Source: Alicyclobacillus_A sp963788285
GTDB taxonomy: Bacteria > Bacillota > Bacilli > Alicyclobacillales > Alicyclobacillaceae
Direction of reading: 5' to 3'
DNA length: 64,000 nucleotides
Assembly (NCBI GenBank): GCA_963788285.1
Contig: CAWBGB010000007.1
Location: 124,001 to 188,000, forward strand
Part shown: positions 62,009 to 64,000 of the stretch, in pieces
Numbering within the stretch: position 1 is the first letter of the stretch
Layout: each line of letters starts with the position of its first letter
Program-made: the position numbers and the translations under genes
The notes under the pieces: generated by a model
What the model saw: only the letters and a program-made list of their open reading frames with translations
Told to the model about the DNA's origin: nothing
Database searches by the model: none

Positions 62009-63940
62009 TTAGGTGTTCAAGTTCTCAATCTCAACCGGTTCCACGTCGTCCGCCAGGTCAAACCCGAAGACTCGAGAATAGAAGTATACCTCGGCTTCTC
62101 GGCTGCGCTTGATGTTGGGGCCCATGCGGAAACCATGCCCTTCGCCCGGAAACGGAATATACGCGACCGGGATGCCTTTCTTCCGCAAAGCCTCTACCAT
62201 CAGCTCTGCTTGGTTCGGCGGAACGATTTTGTCGTCCAATCCTTGGAAAAAAATCACCGGGCAAGACAAGCCGTCGATGTGTTGAATGGGCGACCGCTCC
62301 CGGTAGAGATCTTCCCGCTCCGGATACGGCCCAATGAGACTGGTCATGTACTGTGACTCAAACTTATGGGTGTCCCCGACAAACACCATGAGGTCACCTA
62401 TCCCAAAGTAACTTGCACCCGCTTTGAACACGTCTTTGAACGCAAGCGACGCCAACGTTGTATATCCACCGGCGCTCCCTCCTACAATCGCTAGCCGCTG
62501 TTCATCGGCAAGCCCTTGCTTCACAAGGTGCAAGGCCCCGTTGCAGCAGTCTTCCACATCGACGATGCCCCATTGCCCCTTCAGACGTTCTCGGTACGGA
62601 CGACCGTATCCCGTGCTGCCACCGTAGTTGACGTCCAGCACAGCCAGGCCGCGACTCGTGTAGAATTGAATGCCAAGGTTCAATACGTCCGTGGTCGCGC
62701 TGGTCGGACCGCCGTGACTTTGCACAATGAGCGGCGGTTTTTCCCCATTCGGCGCACGATAATCCTGGTTCGTCGGCGGATAGTAAAAGCCGTATGCCGT
62801 CCGTCCGTTTTCCGTTTCAAACTCGACCGCTTGCGGTACCGATATGTACGCTTTATCGATGGACAGCTCACTGACCCTGCGCAACACCGTCCGTTCTCCG
62901 CTCGCCAAATCATAGGACACGAAAGCTGGAAATTCAGTAGGCGATCCACCAAGGAACACGACACGCACACCGTCCGAGTGAACCTCCTTGATATACGTAT
63001 AGGGAAGGTCCAATCGGTGGAGTCTGCCAGTCCGCACGTCCAGCGTTCCCAAGCTCCACGTTCCACGTTCATTCCACGCACACACCATCGTATCTGCGGA
63101 GGCAAACGCATACGTGGACTGGCCGAACACCCACTGCGGTTCCCCGAACTCAGCGTCCATTGGAAGAACGTGTTCCACCACCTCGCCGTGCAAGCGGTAG
63201 AGATTCCACCAGCCCGTTTTATCAGAAACAAAGTACAACTCCCCATCCGGGGACCACTGTGGCTGGAAGATGGATTCCTCCGAGCCTCCCGCCACCTTGT
63301 GCGCATTCGACAACAATCCGTCTTCAGTGACGTCCGCCACCCATAATTCACAACCGTCCCACGGCATGTTCGGGTGGTTCCAGGTTTGCCACGCCAACTG
63401 TTTTCCATTTGGACTCAGCCGCGGCGACGCGTAAAAGTCGTTTCCGGACGCGAGTACCGTCACAGCTCCCGTGTCCAGATGGACACTGACGAGGGTATTG
63501 ACAACGTCGGACGGGGCTGGAGTGGTGTGGTCTTCGCGCACGCAAATGAGGCGGTTTCGGGCTGAATCGACCACCAAATCTGCATACCGCATGGCCGAAT
63601 CTTTCGTAATTTGCACAGGTTCTTTTCCCTCGGTAACCTGGTACAGGTGATTATCGCTGAAGTTAGAAAAGTACACCGTGCCATCCTTGACCGTAAAAGC
63701 GCCTCCGCCGTATTCATGCACGCGCGTGCGGGCATTGAATCCGTCTGGAATCACATCTTGTGGCCCCTCGGGAGTCTGGCGTACAATGCAGCTTCTCCCG
63801 CCCTCCCTTGGGCGCCCTTCAGACCAATATACGTTGGTTCCATCTAAATGAAGTTGCTCCAAGCGGATGGTTCCGGCCACAATCAGTTCTGCCGTAATGG
63901 GGGACTTCCAACTTCCGTACGGTGCAATCTGCTGAGTCAT
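62009..63940 (-). CDS. S9-family prolyl oligopeptidase-like peptidase
   Basis: 643 aa from ATG 63940 (AAGGAAGGGG upstream). The N-terminal two-thirds is a WD/beta-propeller (repeats such as SPNGKQLAW and SPDGELYFVSD). The C-terminal third is an alpha/beta hydrolase with the catalytic triad Ser in GGSAGGY, Asp in GLDDKIVPP and His in GEGHGF. Dipeptidyl/acylaminoacyl peptidase activity in the cytosol is expected; no signal peptide is seen. The 60 bp to the window edge hold an AT-rich stretch with a possible TATATT -10. Confidence 0.9.
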   Translation of the reverse strand: MTQQIAPYGSWKSPITAELIVAGTIRLEQLHLDGTNVYWSEGRPREGGRSCIVRQTPEGPQDVIPDGFNARTRVHEYGGGAFTVKDGTVYFSNFSDNHLYQVTEGKEPVQITKDSAMRYADLVVDSARNRLICVREDHTTPAPSDVVNTLVSVHLDTGAVTVLASGNDFYASPRLSPNGKQLAWQTWNHPNMPWDGCELWVADVTEDGLLSNAHKVAGGSEESIFQPQWSPDGELYFVSDKTGWWNLYRLHGEVVEHVLPMDAEFGEPQWVFGQSTYAFASADTMVCAWNERGTWSLGTLDVRTGRLHRLDLPYTYIKEVHSDGVRVVFLGGSPTEFPAFVSYDLASGERTVLRRVSELSIDKAYISVPQAVEFETENGRTAYGFYYPPTNQDYRAPNGEKPPLIVQSHGGPTSATTDVLNLGIQFYTSRGLAVLDVNYGGSTGYGRPYRERLKGQWGIVDVEDCCNGALHLVKQGLADEQRLAIVGGSAGGYTTLASLAFKDVFKAGASYFGIGDLMVFVGDTHKFESQYMTSLIGPYPEREDLYRERSPIQHIDGLSCPVIFFQGLDDKIVPPNQAELMVEALRKKGIPVAYIPFPGEGHGFRMGPNIKRSREAEVYFYSRVFGFDLADDVEPVEIENLNT

Positions 63941-64000
63941 TGGGTGTACCCCTTCCTTGTACATTCGTTCTTTTCAGAATATATTGTACATGGAGTTCTA

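Overview
The window reads as a chromosome segment of a spore-forming, moderately GC-rich Bacillota, most like the Alicyclobacillaceae. Sporulation genes (spoIIR, spo0F, a SASP-like gene, a pbpG-type PBP), AGGAGG-type ribosome binding sites with many GTG/TTG starts, and a Bacillus-like gene order support this. The order upp, glyA, ywlG, rpiB, ywlE, mntP, tsaC, spoIIR, prmC, prfA, rpmE, rho, glpX, tal, spo0F, pyrG, rpoE, acdA, fadF, then speB, speE, pbpG, matches the B. subtilis rho/upp neighbourhood with insertions.

Layout. 1-4.5 kb: start of upp (minus), then a plus-strand cell-envelope cluster (GT28-type glycosyltransferase, MFS carrier, NodB deacetylase fused to a YkoP-like domain). 4.5-5.9 kb: luciferase-like oxidoreductase and its ArsR-type regulator with palindromic operators. 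5.9-20 kb: the conserved glyA-to-rho block, almost all minus strand, interrupted by a deacetylase remnant, a frameshifted SGNH hydrolase and a spermidine-synthase-like gene. 20-29.6 kb: glpX, the acetylase-branch diaminopimelate genes (patA, dapH, dapL), tal, two lysine-fermentation genes (kal, kce) directly after spo0F, pyrG and rpoE. 29.7-38.3 kb: a fatty-acid beta-oxidation set (meaB, two acyl-CoA dehydrogenases, a frameshifted enoyl-CoA hydratase, hbd, thiolase, fadF).

38.6-47.9 kb: the lysine fermentation operon kdd-kamA-kamB-kamC-kamD-kamE. It sits behind a near-consensus sigma-54 promoter and a RocR-like enhancer-binding protein. Together with kce and kal it covers lysine -> beta-lysine -> 3,5-diaminohexanoate -> 3-keto-5-aminohexanoate -> acetoacetate + 3-aminobutyryl-CoA -> crotonyl-CoA. 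The adjacent beta-oxidation genes could finish the route to acetyl-CoA. kamD and kamE carry frameshifts in this sequence.

48-64 kb: a membrane-protein gene with two in-frame TGA codons, a SASP-like small gene, a YwiB-like gene, speB/speE, a class A PBP, an aminotransferase, three small unknown genes, an APC permease behind a possible attenuator, a decayed glucosaminidase, an SDR, moaA and an S9 peptidase.

At least five loci (SGNH hydrolase, enoyl-CoA hydratase, kamD, kamE, glucosaminidase) carry single-base frameshifts while all housekeeping genes are intact. The sequence alone cannot separate true decay from assembly error. No rRNA, tRNA, CRISPR array or intact transposase was seen. Many promoters have an extended -10 (TGnTATAAT).
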